A stretch of 64,000 nucleotides of DNA, taken from Marisimplicoccus sp038110465 (GTDB lineage: Bacteria; Bacteroidota; Bacteroidia; Flavobacteriales; Flavobacteriaceae). The position numbers were made by a program, and so were the translations under genes. Under the pieces are notes generated by a model, which was given only the letters and a program-made list of their open reading frames with translations, was not told the origin of the DNA and searched no databases. Location: positions 124,001 through 188,000 of the forward strand of contig JAYNJU010000002.1 of the NCBI GenBank assembly GCA_038110465.1. Reading direction: 5' to 3'. This document shows, piece by piece, positions 25,282 through 35,361 of this stretch. Every line of letters starts with the position of its first letter. Position 1 is the first letter of the stretch.

Positions 25282-26586
25282 ATGAAAAAAATTATATTAT
25301 TAAACATTCTATTTTTTAATCTGGTATTTGCTCAGCAAACACCAGCTCCTGATCAGGATAAATCTATTTTAATTTTCGGAGCCACTGCTCATATTGGGAA
25401 TGGTGAAACTATTGAAAATAGCTTAATAGGTTTTACAAACGGTAAAATTGATTTGATTAGTTTAAATTCAAAGGAGAATTCCTATTTTAAATCAGAATAT
25501 GATACATTAATAGATGCAACTAACCATCATGTATATCCTGGAATTATTGCTCTAAATTCTAATTTAGGTCTTGTTGAAGTTAATGCTGTTAGGGCATCAG
25601 TAGATGATGATGAGTCTGGAAGTTTTCTTCCAAATATTAGATCAGTAATAGCATATAATGCTGAATCAAAAGCTGTTGAAAGTATGAGACCTAATGGTGT
25701 TCTTATAGCTCAAATAGCTCCAAATGGTGGAGTCATTTCAGGTAGTTCGTCTGTTGTACAACTTGATGCATGGAATTGGGAAGATGCTGTAATTTCATAT
25801 GATCAAGGAATTCATTTAAATTGGCCTAGCCCATATACTTTTGGCAGATGGTGGTTAGGAGAAGATAGAGGCTTAAGAGCTAATCCTAATTACAAAAGTC
25901 AAATTAATGAATTAAAAGATTTTTTTGATAAATCTAAAGCAACAATGAATATTGATAAATCAATGAATTTAAAGAGTAAATCTATGAAGTCAGTATTTGA
26001 TGGAACTACGACAGTTTATTTAAATGCTGATGATGAAAAAGAAATTGTTGATGGAATAACATTTTTAAAAGAATATGGAATCAAAAAAATAGTTCTGGTT
26101 GGGGCAACTGGATCTCTTAAACAAATTCAATTTCTAATAGATAATGATATACCTGTTGTTGTAACTCAACCATACAGATTACCTCAAGGAATTGATGCAG
26201 ATCCACTCGAAACTTTTAAAATTGCAAAAACTTTAATAGATGCTGGTTTACTTGTTTCTATTGACCCTACAGGAACTTCTCAGGATAGAGTATTAACTAG
26301 AAACCTGCCGTTTTACGCAGGAAGTTTTGCAAGTTTTGGAATAGAAAAAGAAGCTGCTCTAAGTATGATAACTTCAATACCTGCAAAAATTCTGGGAATA
26401 GATAATGAATATGGAACTTTAGAGGTAGGTAAAAGTGCTACACTTTTCATTTCTAGTGGTGATGCTTTAGATATTATTACAAATAATGTTACTAATGCAT
26501 TTATTTCAGGCAGAAACTTAAGTCTTGAAACTCATCAGACTAGGTTGTGGAGAAGATACTCAAACAAATATTCAAGTCAGGAATAA
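25282..26586 (+). CDS. Secreted amidohydrolase-like protein, metal motif lost
   Basis: 434 residues with a signal peptide (NILFFNLVFAQQ). The composite beta-sandwich and barrel outline of amidohydrolases is present, ending in YGTLEVGKSATLFISSGD, but where HxH is expected the sequence is YPGIIALNSNLG. It is therefore unlikely to be catalytic in the usual way and may pair with the larger upstream protein, three bases away. Tandem genes of this kind recur in Flavobacteriia as far as I recall. A cyclic-peptide or dipeptide role would be a guess. Confidence 0.83.
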   Translation: MKKIILLNILFFNLVFAQQTPAPDQDKSILIFGATAHIGNGETIENSLIGFTNGKIDLISLNSKENSYFKSEYDTLIDATNHHVYPGIIALNSNLGLVEVNAVRASVDDDESGSFLPNIRSVIAYNAESKAVESMRPNGVLIAQIAPNGGVISGSSSVVQLDAWNWEDAVISYDQGIHLNWPSPYTFGRWWLGEDRGLRANPNYKSQINELKDFFDKSKATMNIDKSMNLKSKSMKSVFDGTTTVYLNADDEKEIVDGITFLKEYGIKKIVLVGATGSLKQIQFLIDNDIPVVVTQPYRLPQGIDADPLETFKIAKTLIDAGLLVSIDPTGTSQDRVLTRNLPFYAGSFASFGIEKEAALSMITSIPAKILGIDNEYGTLEVGKSATLFISSGDALDIITNNVTNAFISGRNLSLETHQTRLWRRYSNKYSSQE

Positions 26587-26644
26587 AGTTAGTAAACTTA
26601 TATAAAAACTATTATTCGTAAATTTAAATAACTAAAATTTACAA

Positions 26645-28843
26645 TTGATAGTTGAGAATAAAATATTACCAAAAGATATAAATTCTATTTATGAGGATTT
26701 AGTTGGAACTAGTTACCAAAAAATATCTTCAAAAGGGAAAAAAATCATATATGATTCCCTTGTTATTGCATATAATGGACATGATGGTCAAATAAGAAAA
26801 TCTGGAGAAGCATATATACATCATCCTCTTGAAGTTGCTAAAATTGTTTCTAAGGATATAGGTTTAGACTATATATCAATTGCATCAGCAATTCTTCACG
26901 ATACAGTTGAAGATACTGAAGTTACCCTTGATGATTTAACTGAAATTTTTGGAGCAGAGATTTCCAAGATTGTCGATGGACTTACAAAAATATCTACATT
27001 AAAAAAGAATGAAGACTATTCTATTCAAGCTGAAAACTATCGTAAAATGTTATTAACTCTTCATAATGACATAAGAGTAATATTAATTAAAATTGCTGAC
27101 AGGCTTCATAATATGAGGACAATTGATTTTTTAAGTAAGCCTAAACAAGATCAAATGGCTTCTGAATCTCTATATATTTATGCTCCTCTTGCTCATAGGA
27201 TTGGACTTTATAATATTAAAAATGAGTTAGAAAACCTTAGTTTAAAAATTCTTGAACCTAAAAGTTATAAGTCAATACAAAAGAAAATAGATAAAGATTT
27301 ATTAAATCAGGAAAAATATGTTGAGAAATTTGAAGAACTAATAAATTATAGCCTAGTTGATCAAAAAATAAAATATAAAATTAAAGGAAGACATAAGTCT
27401 ATATTTTCTATTCACAATAAGATAAAAAATAAAAACATCTCTTTTGATGAGGTATATGATCGTTTTGCAATAAGAGTTATCTATAAAGCAAATCCCAAAA
27501 ATGAAAAATTTGTAGCATGGAAAATATATTCAATAATTACAGATCATTTTACTCCAAACCCAACTAGACTGAGAGACTGGATCACTTTACCAAAAAGTAA
27601 TGGATATGAAGCTCTTCATCTTACTGTTGTAGGTCCAGCTAATAAATGGGTTGAAATTCAAATTAGATCTGAGAGAATGAATGAAATTGCAGAGAAAGGT
27701 TATGCAGCTCATTATGGTTATAAGCATTCAGAGTCAAATAAGACTGAAGTTGATTTATGGCTTAATAAACTTCAAGATGTCCTTAGTAATGATAATGAGC
27801 ATGCAATAGACTTTGTAGAAGATTTTAAACTAAATTTTTATTCAAAAGAAATTTATGTATTTACTCCAAATGGAGATTTAAAATCATTAAAAAGTGGATC
27901 AAGTGCGCTAGATTTTGCATTCCATGTACATACTGATGTAGGAATGAAAACTAGAGGAGCTAGAGTTAATGGAAAGCTTGTACCCTTAAGTCATACCTTA
28001 AAAAGCGGTGATTCTGTTGAAATAATTACCTCCGAAAATGTAAAACCAAACATAAGTTGGCTTGATTTTGTAGAAACTTCAAAAGCTAAGTCAAAAATAA
28101 AATCTTCTTTAAATGAAGAAAAAAATAGAATTGCTAATGATGGAAAAGAAATTTTAGAAAGAAAACTAAAGCAGCTTAAGATAAAACTTGATGATAAGGT
28201 ATCAGGGCAAATGATGAAATTTTTTAAAATTAATGCTAGCAATGACCTGTTTTTTAAAGTTGGAAACGGTCAAATTGATAATAAAAAAATAAAAAGTTTC
28301 GCAAATGATTATAATAGCTATCTAAGTTTTTTTAGAAGGCGTATTGGTTCAAATTCTTATTCAAATAAAAAGTTAGAAAATGAAAATCTTATCAAATTTG
28401 ATAAATTAGTTTTCGGTAAAGAAAAGGAAATGTTGAAATATTCAATGGCTACATGCTGTAATCCTATTCCTGGAGATCAAGTATTTGGCTTTATTTCTGT
28501 AAAAGATGGTATCAAAGTTCATTCTAAAAGTTGTCCTAATTCTATATCATTAAGATCTAATTATGCATACAGAATAATTTCTGCAACATGGATTGACTCT
28601 GAAAGTCATGAATTTAATGCAAATATTGAAATTACAGGAATAGATGATATAGGATTAGTTAGTGAGATTACTTCTCTTGTGTCAGACTTAATGAATGTAA
28701 ATATGAATAGAATTTCTTTTGAAACAAATGATGGCACATTTTCAGGAGTAATAAGTGTTGAAGTAAAAAATAAAGTAATTTTGAATAAATTATTGAAAAA
28801 GCTTAAGGCAATTAAAGGAATTGAGAAAGTTTTAAGAAAATAA
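26645..28843 (+). CDS. spoT: Bifunctional (p)ppGpp synthetase/hydrolase (RelA/SpoT)
   Basis: 732 residues with a TTG start; no ATG lies nearby in frame and TAAATTTA (26619-26626) may be its -7 box. The domain order is the long RSH type: HD hydrolase (YIHHPLEVA, ILHDTVEDT, residues ~40-180), synthetase (YDRFAIRVIY, GYEALHLTV, residues ~240-350), TGS (YVFTPNGDLKSL, ~400-460) and a C-terminal ACT (~660-730), with the CCNPIPGD zinc-finger block in between. Hydrolase and synthetase motifs are intact, so it can both make and remove the alarmone. It heads the spoT-fur-purA-ostA operon. Confidence 0.95.
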   Translation: MIVENKILPKDINSIYEDLVGTSYQKISSKGKKIIYDSLVIAYNGHDGQIRKSGEAYIHHPLEVAKIVSKDIGLDYISIASAILHDTVEDTEVTLDDLTEIFGAEISKIVDGLTKISTLKKNEDYSIQAENYRKMLLTLHNDIRVILIKIADRLHNMRTIDFLSKPKQDQMASESLYIYAPLAHRIGLYNIKNELENLSLKILEPKSYKSIQKKIDKDLLNQEKYVEKFEELINYSLVDQKIKYKIKGRHKSIFSIHNKIKNKNISFDEVYDRFAIRVIYKANPKNEKFVAWKIYSIITDHFTPNPTRLRDWITLPKSNGYEALHLTVVGPANKWVEIQIRSERMNEIAEKGYAAHYGYKHSESNKTEVDLWLNKLQDVLSNDNEHAIDFVEDFKLNFYSKEIYVFTPNGDLKSLKSGSSALDFAFHVHTDVGMKTRGARVNGKLVPLSHTLKSGDSVEIITSENVKPNISWLDFVETSKAKSKIKSSLNEEKNRIANDGKEILERKLKQLKIKLDDKVSGQMMKFFKINASNDLFFKVGNGQIDNKKIKSFANDYNSYLSFFRRRIGSNSYSNKKLENENLIKFDKLVFGKEKEMLKYSMATCCNPIPGDQVFGFISVKDGIKVHSKSCPNSISLRSNYAYRIISATWIDSESHEFNANIEITGIDDIGLVSEITSLVSDLMNVNMNRISFETNDGTFSGVISVEVKNKVILNKLLKKLKAIKGIEKVLRK

Positions 28844-28847
28844 TAGA

Positions 28848-29297
28848 ATGATCTTTAAAAAGAAAAAAAACAACGAAGAAATAGTTGAAGTTTTTACAAA
28901 ATTTCTAAATAAGCATAATCACAGGAAAACACCTGAAAGGTTCTCAATTCTTTCTGAGATATACTCTATAGATGATCACTTCGATATTGACACTTTATAT
29001 GAAAAAATGAACAAAAAAAAATATCGTGTTAGCAGAGCAACATTGTATAATACTATAGAGCTATTATTAGAATGTGGATTAGTAAGAAAGCATCAATTTG
29101 GTGATTCATTTTCTCAATATGAAAAATGTTATTTTAATAATCAACATGATCATTTAATTATAACCGATACTGGAGAGGTAAAAGAATTTTGTGATCCAAG
29201 AATTCAATCAATAAAAAAAAATATTGAAGAAATTTTTAATGTAGACATTAAAGATCATTCATTATATTTATACGCTACAAGTAAAAAGAATAAATAA
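28848..29297 (+). CDS. Fur-family transcriptional regulator without CxxC zinc motif
   Basis: 149 residues. The winged helix is clear (KTPERFSILSEIY and YRVSRATLYNTIELLLECGLV), followed by the metal-binding dimer domain beginning QHDHLI. In most Fur proteins a CxxC structural zinc site follows; here the stretch reads HDHLIITDTGEVKEF, and only isolated cysteines remain. It could be Fur (iron) or PerR-like (peroxide); the sequence does not decide. It lies 4 nt after spoT and 4 nt before purA, an arrangement I recall from many Flavobacteriia. Confidence 0.88.
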   Translation: MIFKKKKNNEEIVEVFTKFLNKHNHRKTPERFSILSEIYSIDDHFDIDTLYEKMNKKKYRVSRATLYNTIELLLECGLVRKHQFGDSFSQYEKCYFNNQHDHLIITDTGEVKEFCDPRIQSIKKNIEEIFNVDIKDHSLYLYATSKKNK

Positions 29298-29301
29298 GAA
29301 T

Positions 29302-30576
29302 ATGTCATTAGATCTTTTATTAGGTCTTCAATGGGGAGATGAGGGGAAAGGAAAGATCGTTGATGCAATCACTTCCAGATATGATATAATTGCTAGGTTT
29401 CAAGGTGGTCCAAATGCAGGACATACTATAGAATTTGATGGCAATAAGCATGTGCTTCATACTATACCTTCGGGAATATTTAATAAAAACTCAGTTAATG
29501 TTATAGGTAATGGTGTAGTTATTGATCCTGCAATATTTCTAAAAGAAATTAATGGATTAGAAAAGTTTAATTTAAACCTTAGAAATAATCTTTTTATTTC
29601 TAAAAGAGCTCATTTAATTCTTCCAACTCATAAAATTATCGACGCTGCTTCAGAAGCTTCTAAAGGCAAGAAGAAAATTGGATCAACTCTAAAAGGAATT
29701 GGCCCAACCTACATGGATAAGACTGGTAGAAATGGAATTAGAGTTGGGGATATTATTGATAATTCTTGGCAAAAAAAATATAAAAATTTAAAAGAAAAGC
29801 ACATGAATATCATATCTAATTTTAATCAGAACTTAGATATTAATATTGATGATTTGGAAAAGGACTTTATTAAAGGTATTGATTGCTTAAGGTCTTTTAA
29901 TTTAGTAGATAGTGAAATATATCTAAATAAATCAATTCAAAATGGAAAAAAAATATTAGCAGAAGGTGCTCAGGGAACTTTACTTGATATAGATTTTGGA
30001 ACATATCCATATGTTACTTCTTCAAATACTACTTCTGCTGGAGCATGTTCTGGATTGGGTGTCCCTCCCAATAAAATTAAAAATATAATTGGTATTTTTA
30101 AAGCTTATACAACTAGAGTTGGATCAGGACCCTTCCCTACTGAATTATTTGATGAAATTGGAGATAAAATTAGAAAAGTGGGGAACGAATATGGAGCGAC
30201 AACAGGGAGAGACAGAAGATGTGGATGGCTAGACTTAGTTGCCCTTAAATTCTCTGTTGATATTAATGGAGTTACTGAACTTAATATGATGAAATCAGAT
30301 GTTTTAAGTTCAATAGATAAGCTACTAGTATGTACTTCTTATATTATTGATAATAAAGAAATAGATTATTTTCCTTTTGATATTAAGTCAAAAGATATAG
30401 TTCCAAACTATATTGAGTTTAAAGGTTGGGATATGGATATAACTGATAAAAAAAATGAGGATGAACTTCCTTTAGAGCTAAAAGAATATATAGACTTCAT
30501 AGAATCTTATATTAAAGTTCCAATAAAAGTAATATCATTAGGACCTGATAGAGCTCAAACTATTTTTAGAGGTTAA
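29302..30576 (+). CDS. purA: Adenylosuccinate synthetase
   Basis: 424 residues. It converts IMP, aspartate and GTP to adenylosuccinate, the first committed step to AMP. LGLQWGDEGKGKIVD at the N-terminus contains the catalytic Asp and GDEGKGK loop; NAGHT, TLKGIGPTYMDK, EGAQGTLLDIDFGTYPYVTSS and TTGRDRRCGWLDL are all present. The length is normal. It is followed by the ostA-like gene with a one-base overlap. Confidence 0.97.
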   Translation: MSLDLLLGLQWGDEGKGKIVDAITSRYDIIARFQGGPNAGHTIEFDGNKHVLHTIPSGIFNKNSVNVIGNGVVIDPAIFLKEINGLEKFNLNLRNNLFISKRAHLILPTHKIIDAASEASKGKKKIGSTLKGIGPTYMDKTGRNGIRVGDIIDNSWQKKYKNLKEKHMNIISNFNQNLDINIDDLEKDFIKGIDCLRSFNLVDSEIYLNKSIQNGKKILAEGAQGTLLDIDFGTYPYVTSSNTTSAGACSGLGVPPNKIKNIIGIFKAYTTRVGSGPFPTELFDEIGDKIRKVGNEYGATTGRDRRCGWLDLVALKFSVDINGVTELNMMKSDVLSSIDKLLVCTSYIIDNKEIDYFPFDIKSKDIVPNYIEFKGWDMDITDKKNEDELPLELKEYIDFIESYIKVPIKVISLGPDRAQTIFRG

Positions 30577-32180
30577 TGAATAAATATAAAATTTTAGCCT
30601 TTCTATTTATAACTCTTTCGTCTTTAGGTCAAGACCAAAGAGTTATTGATATTTTACAAGCTGGAAAATCAATAAGAAATTCTGTTGAATACCCTGATAC
30701 TAACATTCTAGAAAAAGAAGATGATATAAGAGTAATTCTATTTCATGATGGAGCAAATATTGAGTCAGATATTTCTTATTATTATTATAAAGAAAACTCA
30801 TTTAAAGCCAATGGTAAGGTAATTTTTACTCAAGGTGACTCATTACTATTAACATCAGATTATATTGAATATGATGGAAAAACTCGAAAAGCTTATGCTT
30901 ACGGCAATGTTGTTTTAAAAAGACCTGATATGACTCTTGAGACTGATACACTATATTTAGATAGACAGAAGAATATCGCATTTTATAATTCGTTTGGAAA
31001 AATTATTGATAATGAAAATACATTAAGGAGTAAGAATGGTACTTATTATATGAATCCAAGAAAATATATTTTTACAAATAATGTAACAATTGAAAATCCA
31101 GAGTATTCAGTTAAATCTGAAGAATTAGAATATTTTACAGAGACAAATCTTGCCTATTTTAATGATAAGACTTTAATTAACGGTATTGATTATAGTATAT
31201 TATCAATGAACGGATTCTATGATACAAATTTTCAAAAAGGGTATTTTAGAGATGATGCAATAATTAATTATGATGGTAAAATCATTAATGGAGATAGTAT
31301 ATACTTTGAAAATGACAAGTCATATGCTTCTGCCTCTTACAATATTAAAATTAATGACACTATAAACAAATCAATAATCACAGGACATTATGGTGAAATT
31401 TTTAGAGATAAAGATTCAGCAATTGTAACTAAAAATGCTTTAGCAGTCAATATAATAAAGGACGATCCACTTTATATTCATTCAGATACAATTACTATTA
31501 CAGGGCCTGATAATAAAAAAATATTAAAGGGATATTATGATGTTAGAATTTTAAAATCTGATGTAAGAGGGTTATCTGATTCTATTCATTTCAATCAGGA
31601 TACAGGATTAATTAAACTACTAAAAAAACCTATTGATAATAGATTATATAAGTCTTTGACAGATGAAGAGAAAAATAAAATAAACCCAATAATTTGGTTT
31701 GGGGATAATCAAATAACAGGGGATGAAATATTTTTAAAATCAAATTTAGTTACTGAAGAGTTGGATTCGCTTCTTATAAGAGGTAATGTTTTTATGAGTC
31801 AAAAAGATACAGTTTATGATGATAGATATAATCAAATAAAGGGTGAAAAACTTGATGGATTTTTTTCTGATGGAAAATTAGATAATGTTTATGTTGTTAA
31901 AAACAGCACTCTATTATATTTTATGTATTCAGATGATCTAGAGTTTATTGGTTTAAATAAGACATTAGCAAGTTCAATTTTAATTAAGTTTTTAGATAAT
32001 GAAATCTCTGAGGTCTCATTTTATAGATTGCCTGATGGAAATGTCATTTCTGAAAATAAAATTATGACAAATGAAATGAAACTTCCAGGTTTTATATGGA
32101 GAAAAGATGAGAAACCAGAAAAAGTTTCAGATTTATTTAGTGAAAGTGATAAAAAGCTAAAAATTGTTGAAATTGAATAA
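30576..32180 (+). CDS. OstA/LptA-like LPS transport protein
   Basis: 534 residues with an N-terminal signal peptide (ILAFLFITLSSLGQ). The middle is built from repeated beta segments of the OstA/LptA jelly-roll type (for example SFKANGKVIFTQGDSLLLTS and YIEYDGKTRKAYAYGNVVLK), followed by two more such regions. The inferred role is carrying lipopolysaccharide across the periplasm to the outer membrane. It is far longer than E. coli LptA (185 residues), a multi-domain form common in Bacteroidota. The ATG overlaps the purA stop (TAATG). Confidence 0.83.
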   Translation: MNKYKILAFLFITLSSLGQDQRVIDILQAGKSIRNSVEYPDTNILEKEDDIRVILFHDGANIESDISYYYYKENSFKANGKVIFTQGDSLLLTSDYIEYDGKTRKAYAYGNVVLKRPDMTLETDTLYLDRQKNIAFYNSFGKIIDNENTLRSKNGTYYMNPRKYIFTNNVTIENPEYSVKSEELEYFTETNLAYFNDKTLINGIDYSILSMNGFYDTNFQKGYFRDDAIINYDGKIINGDSIYFENDKSYASASYNIKINDTINKSIITGHYGEIFRDKDSAIVTKNALAVNIIKDDPLYIHSDTITITGPDNKKILKGYYDVRILKSDVRGLSDSIHFNQDTGLIKLLKKPIDNRLYKSLTDEEKNKINPIIWFGDNQITGDEIFLKSNLVTEELDSLLIRGNVFMSQKDTVYDDRYNQIKGEKLDGFFSDGKLDNVYVVKNSTLLYFMYSDDLEFIGLNKTLASSILIKFLDNEISEVSFYRLPDGNVISENKIMTNEMKLPGFIWRKDEKPEKVSDLFSESDKKLKIVEIE

Positions 32181-32266
32181 TCCTGTTAATTACTTTGTTG
32201 AAAATAAAAATTTACATTAGTGAATATGACTTATTGAGATTACTATTTTAGAACAAAGTTTAGTTC

Positions 32267-33616
32267 TTGGATAATAATTCGATAAACAAGTTTGAGCAGA
32301 TGTTAAAAACTAACAACGTTTTTTACTTTGACTCAAGCGATTTTATAAATATTTCTCACTATTATATTGATCAAGCCAATTATAAATTAGCAGATAAAGC
32401 AGTTAAAATGGGGCTTACTCAACATCCTAATAATATAGATTTAATGTTACTTAATTCTGAATTATTAATATTTAATTCTAACTATGATGACGCATACAAA
32501 ATACTTGATTTCATTGAAGAAATAGATCCTGAGAACAAAGAAGTATATCTTCAAAAAGCAACCATTTACTCAAAAAATAATCTAAGTCAAGAAGCAATTG
32601 ACATACTAAAGAGAGCTCTACTTTTTACAGATGATAAAATTGATATTTGGAATATGATAGCAATGGAGTTTTTATTGATTGAAGACTTTGAATCAGCTAT
32701 TCCATTCTTTAAAAAATGTCTGGACTTTGATGATGAAGATTATCAGTCATTATATAATTTAATTTTTTGCTATGAAAATATTGGTTTGATTGAAGAATCA
32801 ATATCTGAGTTGAGTAAAGTTCTTGAAAGAAAACCTTATTCTAAGATAGCATGGCATCAATTAGGTAAAATTTATAAAAAACAAGGAAAATATAGAGAAT
32901 CTATTTCTGCTTTTGACTTTGCCATTATTTCAGATGATCAATTTGTTTCAGCCTACGTTGAAAAAGCTAGAATTTTAGAAAAAATAAAAAAATATACAGA
33001 AGCCTTAGAGAATTATAAGCTTTCAATTCAACTTAGTGAGCCTAACTCATATGTTTTATTTAGAATTTCAAAATGTTATCAAAAATTAGGGAATAAAAAA
33101 AAATTTTTAGAATACATTAAAAAATCATTAAGAGAGGAGCCAGGTAATGAAAAAGCATGGATTTATTTGATTAATTTCTATATAAATAAAAATAATTTGA
33201 GGCAAGCTAAATATCTTGCTAATAAAGCCCTGGAAAATAATCATAATAGCATAAAAATTATTGAGTTGAATGCTAATATTTCTAGTTTAATTGGCAATTT
33301 TGATGAAGCAATAAATTATTATACAGAAATTATTGAGTTTAAAGAAAAGCTATCTTGGAGGATTTGGAAAAATTTGATAAAATGTTTCATAAAAGTTGAA
33401 GACTGGAATCAATCTTTAAAGTTCAGCTTAAAAGCAAAAAAATATTTTCCAAAAAAATCTTTTTTAGATTATATAATCAGTGGTTGTCTTCTCAAAGATG
33501 GAAAAATTAATGAAGCTATTTATTTCTATCAAAGTGGAAAAAAAATTTCAAATATCCCTTCAAAACTCTTAGATTCGTTCCCTGAGTTAAAAGATAATGC
33601 ATCTCTTCTTGTCTGA
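32267..33616 (+). CDS. Tetratricopeptide-repeat protein
   Basis: 449 residues almost entirely of TPR helices, about ten units, for example YAKLADKAV-like helix pairs, DIWNMIAMEFLLIEDFESAI and AWHQLGKIYKKQGKYRESIS. No signal peptide or membrane segment is seen, so it is probably a cytoplasmic scaffold. The TTG at 32267 is used here; an ATG at 32300 also fits. TATTTTAG at 32244-32251 may be a -7 variant. No partner can be inferred. Confidence 0.83.
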   Translation: MDNNSINKFEQMLKTNNVFYFDSSDFINISHYYIDQANYKLADKAVKMGLTQHPNNIDLMLLNSELLIFNSNYDDAYKILDFIEEIDPENKEVYLQKATIYSKNNLSQEAIDILKRALLFTDDKIDIWNMIAMEFLLIEDFESAIPFFKKCLDFDDEDYQSLYNLIFCYENIGLIEESISELSKVLERKPYSKIAWHQLGKIYKKQGKYRESISAFDFAIISDDQFVSAYVEKARILEKIKKYTEALENYKLSIQLSEPNSYVLFRISKCYQKLGNKKKFLEYIKKSLREEPGNEKAWIYLINFYINKNNLRQAKYLANKALENNHNSIKIIELNANISSLIGNFDEAINYYTEIIEFKEKLSWRIWKNLIKCFIKVEDWNQSLKFSLKAKKYFPKKSFLDYIISGCLLKDGKINEAIYFYQSGKKISNIPSKLLDSFPELKDNASLLV

Positions 33617-33633
33617 GACAAATTAATTTATCT

Positions 33634-34575
33634 ATGATAAGTAATTTTATTTTTTTATTTCTAAAAGGTCTTGCTATGGGTGCAGTAAATAAGATACCTG
33701 GAGTTTCTGGAGGAACAGTAGCATTTGTCACAGGTATATATGAAGATTTAATAAATTCTATTAAAAAGATTAATATTAAATCTTTTAGAATTTTATTTAC
33801 AAAAGGTTTTAATGAGTTTAGTAAAGAGATTAATGGTAAATTTTTATTAATAGTATTCTCAGGTGTAGTTTCTAGTTTCTTTAGTGTATCACTTATATTA
33901 GATAGACTTATAGAAAAATATGAATTATATGTCTTTGGACTTTTCTTTGGAATGATTCTTGGTTCTTTTTATGTGATATATTATCAATTAGATAAAATTA
34001 ACTTAAAACTTTTCATAGGTGTTTTTATTGGCCTAGCAGTAGGTTTAGCAATTAGCTTTGCAGACAATTTTGAAGTATCAAATTCAAATCTTATTATTTT
34101 ATTATCGGGAATGATAGCAATTTCTGGTATGATACTTCCTGGTTTATCAGGTTCATATCTTTTATTATTAATGGGTAATTATACACTAATAATGGTTGAT
34201 TCAGTAAATGCCCTATATTTTACAATTTCAGATATACTATCATTAAATTTTGAGTTTATTAATGATTCTGATAGAGTTTATTTACTTCAAGTTCTTTTCT
34301 TTTTTACTTTAGGCTCTGTTGCCGGGTTAATATTATTTTCCAATCTATTAAGCTCATTACTAAAAAATTATAAATCTATTACAATTGCAATTATAGTTGG
34401 ATTTATTGCTGGTTCTTTAAGAGGAGTTTGGCCATGGCAAGTTGAGAATTATAATGGAAAAGTATCATTATACTTTCCAGACTTTTCAATACAAGAGACT
34501 TGGATTACATTGATTTATGTCGTTATTGGTATTTTGTTTGTAGTTTTATTAGAAAGATTGGCAAATAAACATTGA
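33634..34575 (+). CDS. DUF368 membrane protein (PopT/flippase-like family)
   Basis: 313 residues with about eight membrane helices. The DUF368 signature MGAVNKIPGVSGGTVAFVTG lies in the first helix region, and a second half-repeat appears as GMILPGLSGSYLLLLMGNY near residue 168. DUF368 proteins have recently been linked to recycling of undecaprenyl phosphate across the membrane in some bacteria; whether that holds here is inference. It overlaps aroE by 4 nt. Confidence 0.88.
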   Translation: MISNFIFLFLKGLAMGAVNKIPGVSGGTVAFVTGIYEDLINSIKKINIKSFRILFTKGFNEFSKEINGKFLLIVFSGVVSSFFSVSLILDRLIEKYELYVFGLFFGMILGSFYVIYYQLDKINLKLFIGVFIGLAVGLAISFADNFEVSNSNLIILLSGMIAISGMILPGLSGSYLLLLMGNYTLIMVDSVNALYFTISDILSLNFEFINDSDRVYLLQVLFFFTLGSVAGLILFSNLLSSLLKNYKSITIAIIVGFIAGSLRGVWPWQVENYNGKVSLYFPDFSIQETWITLIYVVIGILFVVLLERLANKH

Positions 34576-35318
34576 AGAGAAAAATACAATTTGGATTAAT
34601 TGGTAAGAATATAGACTATTCTTTTTCAAAAAAATTTTTTACTAATAAATTTAAAAATGATATTAAATATTCTAATTATGAATATTTAAATTATGATTTA
34701 AAAAGCATTGATCAAATAAATCTTGTCTTTGAAAATAAAAACAATGCTGGCTTAAATGTGACTATCCCATATAAAGAGAAAGTTATAAATTACTTAGATA
34801 AAATTTCAGAAGAAGCTAAAGAAATTGGTTCAATTAATACAATTTGTTTTGAATCTGGTCAAAAAATAGGTTATAATACTGATATTTATGGCTTTAGTGA
34901 AACTATTAAAACAAATAAACTTAATAATTTTGAAAAAGGTTTGATTTTAGGTACCGGAGGGGTTTCTAAAACCATAGCTTATTACTTTCAAAAAAATAAT
35001 ATTGATTATAAAATAGTTTCAAGAAAAAAAACAAAAGAGTTTATTTCATATAAAGATTTAAATAATGAAATTTTTGAAAAAGTTTTAATTGTAAATTGTA
35101 CACCTGTTGGTACATATCCAGATGTAAACGGCTTTCCTAATTTACCCTACAAAAGAATTAATAAAACATGCATATTCTTTGACTTAGTCTATAACCCCAG
35201 TGAAACTTTATTTTTAAAAAAAGGGAAAATGATTGGTTGTAAAACAATTAATGGACTTCAAATGCTAGAATTTCAAGCAAATAAATCATTTGAGCTCTGG
35301 TTAAAGACAATTAATTGA
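34572..35318 (+). CDS. aroE: Shikimate dehydrogenase
   Basis: 248 residues with a TTG start overlapping the previous stop. It reduces 3-dehydroshikimate with NADPH in aromatic amino-acid synthesis. YSFSKKFFTNKF is the substrate Ser-x-Ser region, NVTIPYKEKV carries the catalytic Lys, GTGGVSKTIAYYF is the NADP loop and NCTPVGTYPD a family motif. It is somewhat shorter than E. coli AroE (272). No other aromatic-pathway gene is in the window. Confidence 0.93.
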   Translation: MKRKIQFGLIGKNIDYSFSKKFFTNKFKNDIKYSNYEYLNYDLKSIDQINLVFENKNNAGLNVTIPYKEKVINYLDKISEEAKEIGSINTICFESGQKIGYNTDIYGFSETIKTNKLNNFEKGLILGTGGVSKTIAYYFQKNNIDYKIVSRKKTKEFISYKDLNNEIFEKVLIVNCTPVGTYPDVNGFPNLPYKRINKTCIFFDLVYNPSETLFLKKGKMIGCKTINGLQMLEFQANKSFELWLKTIN

Positions 35319-35361
35319 GATTAAAATAAAAATTCATATTTTTAGCAAATATTGATAAAAA

